A stretch of DNA of 64,000 nt from assembly GCA_902727935.1 (NCBI GenBank), contig CACVAX010000041.1, positions 1-64,000 of the forward strand. Reading direction: 5' to 3'. Every line of letters starts with the position of its first letter. Positions within the stretch are counted from its first letter, which is position 1. Shown in pieces: positions 8,354 to 17,000 of this stretch. The translations under genes were made by a program, and so were the position numbers. Under the pieces are notes generated by a model. That model was given only the letters and a program-made list of their open reading frames with translations. It was not told the DNA's origin and did not search any database. This stretch comes from an uncultured Sulfurovum sp. GTDB lineage: Bacteria > Campylobacterota > Campylobacteria > Campylobacterales > Sulfurovaceae.

Positions 8354-9099
8354 TAGATAATATTCGTTTACGCCTTGAAGAAGAGGTCAAGAGTAGAAAT
8401 TCTGGGCTTGAAATTTCCAGTGAAAGACCAGACCCTCTTTTAATAGCCAAAAAATATAATAACGAAAACATTGCACTTATTTGTGCTTTGTTTGCTTACG
8501 GTAATGTAAAAGCCATTATTAAGTTTTTAGAGAGTTTAGATTTTACGCTTTTAAAAGCTTCTGATGATGTTATTACAAAAGAACTTTCCTCACATTATTA
8601 TCGTTTTCAAAACTCCCAAGACGTTGCATCACTGTTTATTGCTTTAAAGCGTTTAGAAGAAGTAGATAGCATTGAAAATATTTTTTATGAAGCTTATAAA
8701 AAAGAAGAGAATGTTTTGGATGGTTTATGGAGTTTTATTACTGTTATGCAAGAACTTTATCCACGAGAAAGTAGGGGGTATAAGTTTTTAGTAGGTTCAG
8801 TACCTAAAAAAATTAATTCGGCAGGAACGTATAAGCGTTATTTGATGTTTTTACGTTGGATGGTGCGTTCAGATGAGTTGGATTTGGGTTTATGGTCAAA
8901 GATAGATAAAAAAGATTTGTTGATGCCGTTGGATACTCATACCTTTAAAGTCTCTCAAAAATTAGGACTACTTAAACGAAAAACTTATGACATGAAAGCT
9001 GTATTGGAGTTGACTGAGACGCTTAAGGGGTTTGATGCTTCTGACCCCATAAAATATGACTTTGCACTCTATCGTTTGGGGCAAGAAAAAATTATTTGA
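8350..9099 (+). CDS. TIGR02757 family protein lacking a canonical start codon
   Basis: The ORF track begins at a TTG at 8488, inside the conserved part. The frame is open upstream and reads DNIRLRLEEEVKSRN, then PDPLLIAKKYNNENIALICA before the LFAYGNVKAI block, which matches what I recall of the TIGR02757/DUF2400 N-terminus. No ATG, GTG or TTG exists between the frame's opening and 8488. The best start is ATA at 8350 or 8353, behind AGAGG; at 8350 it overlaps the previous stop as ATAA. Length from there is about 249 residues, normal for the family. The C-terminal half contains MPLDTHTFKV, reminiscent of helix-hairpin-helix DNA glycosylase-like folds. Biochemical function is unknown. Confidence 0.75.
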   Translation: MIDNIRLRLEEEVKSRNSGLEISSERPDPLLIAKKYNNENIALICALFAYGNVKAIIKFLESLDFTLLKASDDVITKELSSHYYRFQNSQDVASLFIALKRLEEVDSIENIFYEAYKKEENVLDGLWSFITVMQELYPRESRGYKFLVGSVPKKINSAGTYKRYLMFLRWMVRSDELDLGLWSKIDKKDLLMPLDTHTFKVSQKLGLLKRKTYDMKAVLELTETLKGFDASDPIKYDFALYRLGQEKII

Positions 9100-9107
9100 A
9101 CCATTTG

Positions 9108-9854
9108 CTAAAGTGCATTATACCACTGTGCTAATACCATACGGTAGCCTGAAGTTACAGGTTTAACTTCATGACTAAAAAATGGATTACTTAAAAAGAC
9201 AAGCATGTCTCCAGCTTTTGGATAGATAACAATGGGTTGTTGATGTTCGTCATGGAGATAGTTAAAGACTAATGCTCCTCCTTCAAAAGTATACTCTTCA
9301 AGTTCATTATTATTATTATTATTATTATAAGTTGCTTGTGTTGTATGAGAAGTACCAAAGAGTAAAATGGTGATTTTCCGTTCGGGAGCCACACAGGTAA
9401 AACCAACCGTATTTCCTTCTTTATCTATAAGTTCACTAGAATCATCAGCGTGTTTAATATAAAAGTCACCCTTTTTGTAGACCAGCACTTGTAGTGGGGT
9501 TGCATGGGTTAGTCCCATGGCAAAAAAATCTTCAATTTTTTTTTGGTGCAATAAAAATCTTTCGGCATAAAGGGTTTCAAATAAATCGGGTAGAGTATGT
9601 AGGGTAGTTTTACGAATCTCTTCTACAACACTTGGCAGAACAATACTGTCTAAAACTTTTGTTTTAACTTTTGCTTTGCGTACATTGGATTGTTTTTTGA
9701 TGGTATTTGCCATGGCATGACACTCTTCAAGTGTTAAAAAATTTTCAATCATTAAAAAGGGATAGTCATTGTAGGGATTGGGAAGAATTTTATTATTGAT
9801 GACGGTGTCGTTTAAAAAGTCATCACAAAATATTTTGTTGCTAATTTGTATCAA
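9108..9854 (-). CDS. 2-oxoglutarate/Fe(II) oxygenase-like protein
   Basis: A 248-residue protein whose second half matches the prolyl-4-hydroxylase type of Fe(II)/2-oxoglutarate dioxygenase. Iron ligands are likely His and Asp in YIKHADDSSE near residue 127 and His in FFSHEVKPV near residue 226, with the 2-oxoglutarate-binding Arg in SGYRMVLAQWY. The N-terminal part is not recognised. An ATT-type trinucleotide repeat encodes seven Asn in a row between the ligands, probably in a surface loop. Substrate unknown. It ends nine bases from the convergent TIGR02757 gene. Confidence 0.75.
   Translation of the reverse strand: MIQISNKIFCDDFLNDTVINNKILPNPYNDYPFLMIENFLTLEECHAMANTIKKQSNVRKAKVKTKVLDSIVLPSVVEEIRKTTLHTLPDLFETLYAERFLLHQKKIEDFFAMGLTHATPLQVLVYKKGDFYIKHADDSSELIDKEGNTVGFTCVAPERKITILLFGTSHTTQATYNNNNNNNELEEYTFEGGALVFNYLHDEHQQPIVIYPKAGDMLVFLSNPFFSHEVKPVTSGYRMVLAQWYNAL
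9306..9328 (-). repeat. ATT trinucleotide microsatellite inside a gene
   Basis: Nearly eight uninterrupted ATT units on the plus strand, read as AAT codons on the minus strand, give seven consecutive Asn. Because the unit is three bases, slippage changes loop length without breaking the frame. Confidence 0.9.
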
Positions 9855-9933
9855 TTAGACTCCAGTAGATAGAATCTGCTATTTTATAGTAACTATCCAA
9901 AATCTAACGCTATAAATAAATCTTATTTTTAGA

Positions 9934-9939
9934 TAAAAT
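9934..9939 (+). promoter_or_regulatory. Predicted -10 box six bases before an ATG
   Basis: TAAAAT is separated by exactly six bases from the ATG at 9946, and no ribosome site is visible. A normal start point would fall on the A of the ATG, giving a leaderless message. Confidence 0.4.
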
Positions 9940-9945
9940 AACTTC

Positions 9946-10173
9946 ATGAATAATATAAATAAAAACAAATTGGTTCTTTGGACAAAACGGTTACTTGGTT
10001 TTATGGCGATTGGGCTTTGGTTATCTGTGATTTATGAGATTTCTCAAATGTCAGCACCTTTTATGGAACAAGCTCCATATTGTATGGGAACTACCATGTT
10101 GGTTTTTGGTCTCTTAACAGCAATGTATAAGGGTTTGGATTATTGGTTGATAAAAGAAGAGTCTAAAAAATAA
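9946..10173 (+). CDS. Small two-helix membrane protein of unknown function
   Basis: A 75-residue basic protein with two predicted membrane helices, about residues 13-32 (LLGFMAIGLWLSVIYEIS) and 47-66 (MLVFGLLTAMYKGLDYWL), joined by a short loop containing a Cys. Lysines at both ends suggest both termini in the cytoplasm. No family is recognised. No ribosome site precedes the ATG and a -10-like TAAAAT lies six bases upstream, so the message may be leaderless. It is followed by the structured element at 10177. Confidence 0.6.
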   Translation: MNNINKNKLVLWTKRLLGFMAIGLWLSVIYEISQMSAPFMEQAPYCMGTTMLVFGLLTAMYKGLDYWLIKEESKK

Positions 10174-10176
10174 AAA

Positions 10177-10257
10177 GTGGGAACAAATTGGAAGCTACCG
10201 TAATGTTGAAACATAAATAGGGGGAAGTGACAACCAGCAACCCCAAAGTGTTCCCAT
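10177..10257 (+). ncRNA. Predicted structured RNA element of unknown class
   Basis: GTGGGAACA at 10177 pairs with TGTTCCCAT at 10249 to close an 81-base domain. Inside, ATGT-TGAA-ACAT forms a tetraloop hairpin and GGGG (10221) pairs with CCCC (10241). A multibranched fold like this is richer in G and C than its surroundings. It is not a simple terminator, as no T-run follows directly. I compared it with riboswitch and small RNA consensus sequences I know and found no match. It lies before the likely promoter of the next gene, so it belongs to the 9946 transcript or is its own small RNA. Confidence 0.4.
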
Positions 10258-10286
10258 GTATAAATTATAACAGTTTTATGTTTTTT

Positions 10287-10310
10287 CTTATGTAACTTTT
10301 GTTACATAAG
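10287..10310 (+). promoter_or_regulatory. Perfect palindrome, probable CRP/FNR-family operator
   Basis: CTTATGTAAC-TTTT-GTTACATAAG is a perfect 10+10 palindrome with a 4-base centre. It contains TAAC-N4-GTTA, close to the TTAAC-N4-GTTAA box known for NssR-type CRP/FNR regulators in Campylobacter. T and A tracts flank it the wrong way round for a terminator. Its centre is 61 to 62 bases upstream of the start point inferred from the -10 box at 10348, the classical class I activator position. Confidence 0.5.
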
Positions 10311-10347
10311 GAAAAAACAGCTTAAGATAACTCTTAGCAAACTAGAC

Positions 10348-10353
10348 TACAAT
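10348..10353 (+). promoter_or_regulatory. Predicted -10 box for the PDC sensor gene
   Basis: TACAAT with the likely start point near 10360. AGGA follows 8 bases before the ATG at 10382. No good -35 box is visible, as expected for an activator-dependent promoter. Confidence 0.45.
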
Positions 10354-10381
10354 AATAAAAACTTAAAATTTAGGATAAAAA

Positions 10382-11290
10382 ATGGTAATAAAAGAGATAC
10401 AGGAATATGCTGATATACGTACAAAGGCTCGGGCTTATTTATGTTATATTATGAGTCGACATGCTTCAAATATTGGTTTAACTGAAGAGAATAAAGAAAA
10501 ATATGTTAAGCGACAATTAGAAACTTTAAAAGAAGTGATTTCTACAGCTGAAGTATTTTATGCTGTAGATGAACGAGGTACTCAGGTTTATCATAATGTT
10601 TCTGATAATAAAAAACTTAATGGACAACGTGAAGGGTTAGACCGAAGTGAACGAGCTTACTTTTATAAAACTGTGACTGAAAAGCGTTGTGTTTTAACAG
10701 ATCCTTATCCTTCATTAGCAACTAATAATTTGGTCATTACAGCTTCTTTTCCTGTTTACGATGAGGCCGAAAATTTACTTTATATTCTCTGTGTTGATAT
10801 TGCCCTTGAAAATATTTTGAAGATGGTACACCCTTCTTCAATAGACTCTACTTTTGGTAAGTATTCTAAATTTGTTTATGCATGTTTTTCTTTAGCCTTA
10901 TTGTTGGTTTCTTTACTTCTATTTGTTAAAGGGGTGAGTAGTTTTTTACATTTGGGCTGGCATGTTGATACCATTGATATTAATGCCATGTTTGAAGCCA
11001 CCATTCTCTTGACACTGGCTTTAGCCATCTACGACTTGGTTAAAGCAATATTTGAAGAAGAGGTACTTGGAAAAGAAAAAAAAGAAGGATCAGGAGATGG
11101 ACATCAAACCATGATTCGGTTCTTGGGTTCTATTATTATTGCTCTTTCTATTGAGGCATTAATGCTGGTATTTAAATTTGCTATTACCGAACCAGAAAAG
11201 CTTATTTCAGCTGTTTATTTGATTTTAGGGGTAACGGCACTGATGGTTGGTTTATCTATTTATATTAAAGTAAATAAGGCAGATAAGTAG
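10382..11290 (+). CDS. PDC/Cache sensor protein with four membrane helices
   Basis: Residues 20-150 look like a PDC/Cache ligand-binding domain (STAEVFYAVDERGTQVYHNV, SERAYFYKTV, LVITASFPVYDE), similar to those in chemoreceptors. It is followed by four hydrophobic segments near 163-187, 203-222, 243-264 and 275-296. No methyl-accepting, kinase, GGDEF or other output domain follows, so signalling would need a partner. A clear N-terminal membrane anchor is absent, which leaves topology of the sensor domain uncertain. The promoter region carries the palindrome at 10287, so expression may follow an oxygen, nitrosative or redox signal. Confidence 0.7.
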   Translation: MVIKEIQEYADIRTKARAYLCYIMSRHASNIGLTEENKEKYVKRQLETLKEVISTAEVFYAVDERGTQVYHNVSDNKKLNGQREGLDRSERAYFYKTVTEKRCVLTDPYPSLATNNLVITASFPVYDEAENLLYILCVDIALENILKMVHPSSIDSTFGKYSKFVYACFSLALLLVSLLLFVKGVSSFLHLGWHVDTIDINAMFEATILLTLALAIYDLVKAIFEEEVLGKEKKEGSGDGHQTMIRFLGSIIIALSIEALMLVFKFAITEPEKLISAVYLILGVTALMVGLSIYIKVNKADK

Positions 11291-11356
11291 CCTATTAAAC
11301 GTATTTTTTAAGGCTTTTTAGATATATTTTCTCAATACTATCTAAAAGGTTTAACA

Positions 11357-12622
11357 ATGCTAGAAATCATTATGGTACTTTTTACCATCTATACTTTCCT
11401 AAAACTTTATATCTCTGTGATGCAAATTGGTTACATCTCTCAAGAAAAAAATAGAGAAGCTGTTTTGATGTCTCAAGATAAGTACTTTGTGGCCGGAACC
11501 TATGCCATCAAAAAAGAGCGTTTGGGCATGATTTCAACTTTAGTAGATTATGCCATGTTTGTTTGGTGGATAACAGTTGGATTTGCTTGGTTAGCAGGTG
11601 CTTTACAAACAGACAACTCTGTTGTTGAAGCCGTGGCTTTTCTTTTTGGATTTATTGCTGTTGGTTTTGTTGTTGGTTTACCATTTGAGTTGTATCAAAC
11701 TTTTAAACTTGATAAAGAGTATGGTTTTAGCAAAACAACGCCTAAACTTTATATGATAGACCAAGTGAAGTCAACCATTATGTTCTTAATTTTTGGTGGA
11801 GCTGTTTTTTATGCTTTATCATGGATTGTTATTAATATAAGTTCATGGTGGCTTTGGGGGTTTGCTCTTTTATTTGGAATAGCACTTTTAATTAATGTGA
11901 TTTATCCAACCATTATCGCTCCTATTTTTAATAAATTTACACCACTTGAAGAGGGTGAACTTAAAACGGATATTGAAAGCATGATGCAAGGAGTTGGTCT
12001 AAAAAGTGATGGGGTATTTGTATTGGATGCTTCTAAAAGAGATAGCCGTTTAAATGCGTATTTTGGAGGATTGGGTAAATCTAAAAGGGTGGTACTTTTT
12101 GACACACTCATGGAAAAATTAACCAATAAAGAACTTCTTGCTGTGTTGGGTCATGAACTTGGACATTTTTCACATGGTGATATTTGGAAAAACATTGGCA
12201 TGATGGGGGTTTTATTGTTCTCTTCATTTTTTATTTTGGGTAATTTATCAGACACCTTGTTTACTGAAATGCATGTCGCTAAAACAGCAGGAGTAGAGAT
12301 AGCCATGATGATGCTTCTTTTGCCTTTATTATCTTTTATATTCACGCCAATACTTTCAGCTGTAAGCCGTCACAATGAATATGCTGCTGATGAATTTGGT
12401 TCAGCCTTAGGGGGTAAAGCCAACTTAGTTTCTGCATTAATGAAACTGGTAGAAGAGAATAAAGCTTTTCCTAAGTCTCATCCTCTTTTTGCATTCTTTT
12501 ACTATACACACCCTCCTGTTTTAGAAAGACTAAAAGAGTTAGGGTATGATGCACATGCTGTAAATGAAGGTTTAAAAAAAGAGGGAATATTTACTTTTTT
12601 TGAGAATGATAAACCCAACTAA
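11357..12622 (+). CDS. M48 family membrane zinc protease, Ste24/CAAX protease-like
   Basis: A 421-residue integral membrane metallopeptidase. The zinc site HELGHFSHGD lies near residue 265 and the third ligand in the EYAADEFG motif near residue 341. Six or seven membrane helices surround it (for example near 3-20, 60-80, 97-117, 145-190, 280-300, 315-335). The order and length match the Ste24 type rather than the shorter HtpX (about 290). In bacteria these enzymes probably act in membrane protein quality control, since prenylated CAAX proteins are absent. A hairpin terminator starts at its stop codon. Confidence 0.9.
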   Translation: MLEIIMVLFTIYTFLKLYISVMQIGYISQEKNREAVLMSQDKYFVAGTYAIKKERLGMISTLVDYAMFVWWITVGFAWLAGALQTDNSVVEAVAFLFGFIAVGFVVGLPFELYQTFKLDKEYGFSKTTPKLYMIDQVKSTIMFLIFGGAVFYALSWIVINISSWWLWGFALLFGIALLINVIYPTIIAPIFNKFTPLEEGELKTDIESMMQGVGLKSDGVFVLDASKRDSRLNAYFGGLGKSKRVVLFDTLMEKLTNKELLAVLGHELGHFSHGDIWKNIGMMGVLLFSSFFILGNLSDTLFTEMHVAKTAGVEIAMMMLLLPLLSFIFTPILSAVSRHNEYAADEFGSALGGKANLVSALMKLVEENKAFPKSHPLFAFFYYTHPPVLERLKELGYDAHAVNEGLKKEGIFTFFENDKPN

Positions 12623-12649
12623 GAGAGATTAAATTCTCTCTTTTATTTT
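12621..12649 (+). terminator. Terminator of the M48 protease gene
   Basis: AAGAGAGA and TCTCTCTT form an 8-base stem with a 6-base loop, followed by TTATTTT. It overlaps the last codons of the convergent TPR gene. Read from the other strand it lacks a T-run, so it works mainly on the plus strand. Confidence 0.75.
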
Positions 12650-13798
12650 AGACTTTCGTAATTTAGAAATTCTTCCTAATAACATGACTGCTTCTTCATG
12701 CAACTTATATTTTCGTAAAATATTTTCTGCATTATAAAGACCAAGAGTGTGTTGATTATAATATTCAACACCGTCAATAATACAAGAAGCTAACTCAATG
12801 TTATATTTTTTTTCATTGTATTCGGTAAATTCTTTAAAAATTTCAATGGACTTAAAATGAAAAAATTCTGTTTTTTTAACATTTTTCTGATGATAATAGA
12901 TAGAAGCTAGATTTTTAAAGAGTACAGCCACATTATAACCATATTTGGCAGGGTTATTTTGAGCCAATAAACTTAATTGAGGTAAAGCTCTTTTATAAAA
13001 AATGAGCGCTTTATCATATTTTTTTTCAGTGGCATAGATGGAAGCTAAATTGTTTTGTACAATGGCAAGGCTTTCGGTATAGCTTTCTGAATCTTCCTGA
13101 ACAAAGTCAAAAAGAAGGTCTAAAGAAGCATGATAATGCTTCTTTGCTTTTCTAAAATTTGCTTGAAAAAAGTAGAGTGAAGCCAAGTCACAATGTAATT
13201 TACCTAACTCATTATTGTATTGAGTTAGTCCATGGTCAATTAAAAAATCACAAGTGGCAATGGCGAGTTTATAATATTTTTCAGCATGAGTTAAAAGGCG
13301 TTCTTCTTCATAGAGTACAATCAGTGATAAATAAATTTTAAATAGGGAAACTTGGTGATAAGTATATGCCTCTTCTTCTCCTAAAAGTGCATAACTTTCC
13401 AAGGCTTCAGCATAAAAATATTGTGCGAGTTGTCGGTTTTGATGTTTTTCATGTAATTGAGCTACCTTCACAGATGTTTGTGCTAGAATCATTACATAAC
13501 TTACCAATCTAGTTTCTCTTACAAAAATACGTGCAAAGGTAATAATTTCTCTATATTTATCTATGGCAAGAGCATACATGCCTTGTGCTTCATAAAATTC
13601 TGCTAAAGTCATATAAGATTCAACAAGCAGTGGTTTATGCTTTCTTGGATTGATATTAGCAAGTTTAACGCGAAGTGCTAAAGCTTTTTGATATGACTTT
13701 TCAGCAAAGACATATTCTTTGTTCTCATTGTATTGATGACCTATACGCATAAAAGTGTTAAGCATAATCTCATCTACGGTTGTTTCTGTTGGGTACAT
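12629..13798 (-). CDS. Tetratricopeptide repeat protein
   Basis: A 389-residue, all-helical protein with about seven TPR or Sel1-like units roughly 40 residues apart. Typical positions are seen in NENKEYVFAEKSYQKALALR, YEAQGMYALAIDKYREIITF, EEERLLTHAEKYYKLAIATC and ATEKKYDKALIFYKRALPQL. The spacing resembles kinesin-light-chain or NLR-associated TPR arrays. There is no signal peptide, so it is probably a cytoplasmic scaffold. No catalytic domain is visible. It stands between a protease and the restriction-modification region with its own promoter region; a link to either is not shown. Confidence 0.8.
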   Translation of the reverse strand: MYPTETTVDEIMLNTFMRIGHQYNENKEYVFAEKSYQKALALRVKLANINPRKHKPLLVESYMTLAEFYEAQGMYALAIDKYREIITFARIFVRETRLVSYVMILAQTSVKVAQLHEKHQNRQLAQYFYAEALESYALLGEEEAYTYHQVSLFKIYLSLIVLYEEERLLTHAEKYYKLAIATCDFLIDHGLTQYNNELGKLHCDLASLYFFQANFRKAKKHYHASLDLLFDFVQEDSESYTESLAIVQNNLASIYATEKKYDKALIFYKRALPQLSLLAQNNPAKYGYNVAVLFKNLASIYYHQKNVKKTEFFHFKSIEIFKEFTEYNEKKYNIELASCIIDGVEYYNQHTLGLYNAENILRKYKLHEEAVMLLGRISKLRKSKIKERI

Positions 13799-14038
13799 AT
13801 CAAACTCCTTTATTATTTTTCTTATGATATTTGTGTATCTATACTACATCTATAATGTGTAGAAAATGCAATAAAATATAAATTTTTTTGATTGAATTTA
13901 ACTTTTTAGAGCTTTATTAATATTTTAAAACATTATCTATTGTAACTAAAACAATTTTAAATAATAATTATTGTAAGTAAAATAGTTAAATTTACGCTAA
14001 AATAAAAAATATAATAAATTTAAATAATAAGCCTAAAA

Positions 14039-17000
14039 ATGATTAAAAAAGAGAACTTTTCAAAACTATTAAAAGCGTTACATTTTAGACAAAATCAAAA
14101 CATCTACATTAAAAAGTTTCCCAATTTAAAGACTGAACTTAAAGTTGATATTGAAAAGCAGATATTAATTTATCCTGAAAAAGATGGACTTCGGGTTAAT
14201 GGACAGCAAACTTGTAATTTTAAACAAGCAGAAAATTTTGTGGTTTTTGAGTGTGTACATCGGCTTCTAAGTCAAGAGTATGCTCCCAAACATATTGAAC
14301 TTGAACCAACCTGGCAAGTGGGTCATGGGGCAAGTGGTGGACGAGCTGATATTTTAGTAAAAGACAATGATGACAATGCTCTTTTAATTATAGAATGTAA
14401 AACAGCAGGGTCTGAGTTTAAAAAAGCTTGGGATAGCACACAAGTGAAACCCACACAGCTTTTTTCTTATGTGCAACAGGTTCGGAGTACTCAGTTTATT
14501 GCTTTATATGCAAGTGATTTGGTAGATGAAAAAATCAATGCTGATTATTATTTAATGAGTATGGTGGATAATTCTAAATTACTTGAAAACAATAAGAAAC
14601 TAAAGGGTTATAAAGATGCCAATAGTACAGAAGAGATTTATGAAGTTTGGGTTGAGACCTATAAAAAAGACTATGCGACATTGGGACTTTTTGAAGCAAC
14701 ACAAGCGTATCATATTGGTAAAGACAAATACAGTTTAAATGATTTAAAAACCGTTACGAGTAGAGATATTCAAGGTAAGTATCATGAGTTTGCAACGATT
14801 ATGCGACAGCACAACGTGAGTGGTCGTGAAAATGCTTTTGATAAATTGGTAAATCTATTTTTATGTAAAGTAGTGGATGAAACGGATAATAGCAATGAAT
14901 TAAAATTTTACTGGAAAGGGGTCGCTTACGATGATCCTTTTTCATTACAAGACAGGTTAAATCATCTCTATAAAGTAGGTATGAAGAAGTTTTTAGGCGA
15001 AGACATTACCTATATTGAAAATCAGCAGATAGAGGATGCTTTTTCGGTTTTTAGAGACAAGCCAAACATGACCAAAGAGATTATCCAAGGGTTTTTTAAA
15101 GAGTTAAAATTTTTTACGAACAATGATTTTGCTTTTGTTGATGTGCATAATGAAGCATTGTTTTATCAAAACTTTGAAGTACTTTTAAAAATTGTTAAAA
15201 TGCTCCAAGACATTAAACTGACAGGTGGAGAAGACAATCAATTTTTAGGTGACATGTTTGAAGGTTTTTTAGACCAAGGGGTGAAACAAAGTGAGGGACA
15301 ATTTTTTACGCCTATGCCCATAGTGAAGTTCATTGTAAATGCTTTACCTCTTGATATGATACTAAAAGAAGACAATCCAAAAGCCATAGATTATGCTTGT
15401 GGAGCAGGACATTTTTTAACAGAAGTAGCAAACAACTTTCCAAAAGAGCAACATAAAAATATTGTAGGCATTGAAAAAGAGTATCGTCTTTCAAAAGTGG
15501 CTAAAGTGAGTGCTTTTATGTACGGTCAAGATGAGGTGAATGTGGTGTATCATGATGCGTTAGCTTCTTGTGAACCTATTAAAAATAATGACTATTCACT
15601 ACTAGTAGCAAATCCTCCTTATAGTGTGAAAGGTTTTTTAGAAACACTCAATGAAGAAGAGAGAGCCAAATATGTGTTAATGCAGAGTCTTGATAAAAAA
15701 AGTTTGGTTGCCAACAATGCCATTGAGTGTTTTTTTATAGAACGTGCTAAGCAGTTGCTGAAAAAAGACGCTGTAGCTGGAATTATTTTACCCAGTTCCA
15801 TTCTTTCAAAAGGTTCTCAAAACATTGCTTCTTCTAAGGGAAATGTTTATGTTCAGACACGAGAGATTTTATTAAAATACTTTGATATTGTTGCCATTGC
15901 CGAGTTTGGTGCTGGTACATTTGGTAAAACAGGTACAAACACGGTAACGCTTTTTATAAAACGTCGTGCTGACAACCCTAACATGGCACAACATTTAGCA
16001 TACATGGTAAAAGCATGGTTTGAAGGAGACTTTACAATTAATGAAGTTTTTAAACAGAAAGACTTACTTTCGGTTTATGCCACACATATAGAAGTAGATT
16101 TAGAAGTTTATAAAACACTACTTCAAACTACTTACAATGAAGAGCTTTTTAAATTTGAAATATTTGTTGAATATAAACAAGAATTTGAAAAACTAAGTGA
16201 AACAAAAAATCGTAAAAAGCAAAAATCTTATAAGGCGTTAAATACCGTAGAAAAAAAGAAACTCGAAGAGCAAAAGCTATTAGATTACATAAGGCTCATA
16301 GAAGAAGACAAGCTCTATTATTTTGCTTTGGCATGTTTAAATAAGAAAGAGGTTATTATCGTAAAAGCCCCATCTAATGGAGCAGAAAATAAAAAGTTTT
16401 TAGGGTATGAATGGAGTGGAAGAAAAGGTGATGAGGGGATTAAATATTTAACTTCGGGTTCGCTGCTGAAGTTAGAAGATGCAGAGGTATTAGAAAATAT
16501 TTTAAATCTAAATAACATCCAAACGCCTTTGTATAATCCACAAGATAAATTTGATGAGAGCAAAATAAACACGCTTATTTCTAAGAATTTTTACGATGAT
16601 GTCGTAGAGATACCTAGTAAACTAGAGGATTTTGTGAGTAAAGCTAATCTTGTGGATATGTTGGATTTTTCTGGAAAAGAGTTTTCTAAAGCCATTAGAC
16701 TTAGTCCTAAGAAAAAAGTTCAAATTGATAGTAAATGGGAATTAAAAAAATTAGCTAAAGTCGCATCATATGTTACAACTAAAGTTAATGTTTCAGATAT
16801 TAAGGTTGAAAATTATATTACTACAGATAATATTTTACAAAATAGGCAAGGTATTTCTACATATAGAGGTACATTAAATATAGAGCGAGTAACAAGCTAT
16901 GAAAAAAATGATATTTTAATATCTAATATTAGACCTTATTTGAAAAAAATATGGATAGCTACTCACAAAGGTGGTTGTTCTAATGATGTTTTAGTTGTTC

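Noticed and set aside
10287-10310. Palindrome read as a terminator
   Set aside because: A and T tracts are placed the wrong way round on both strands; an operator fits better.
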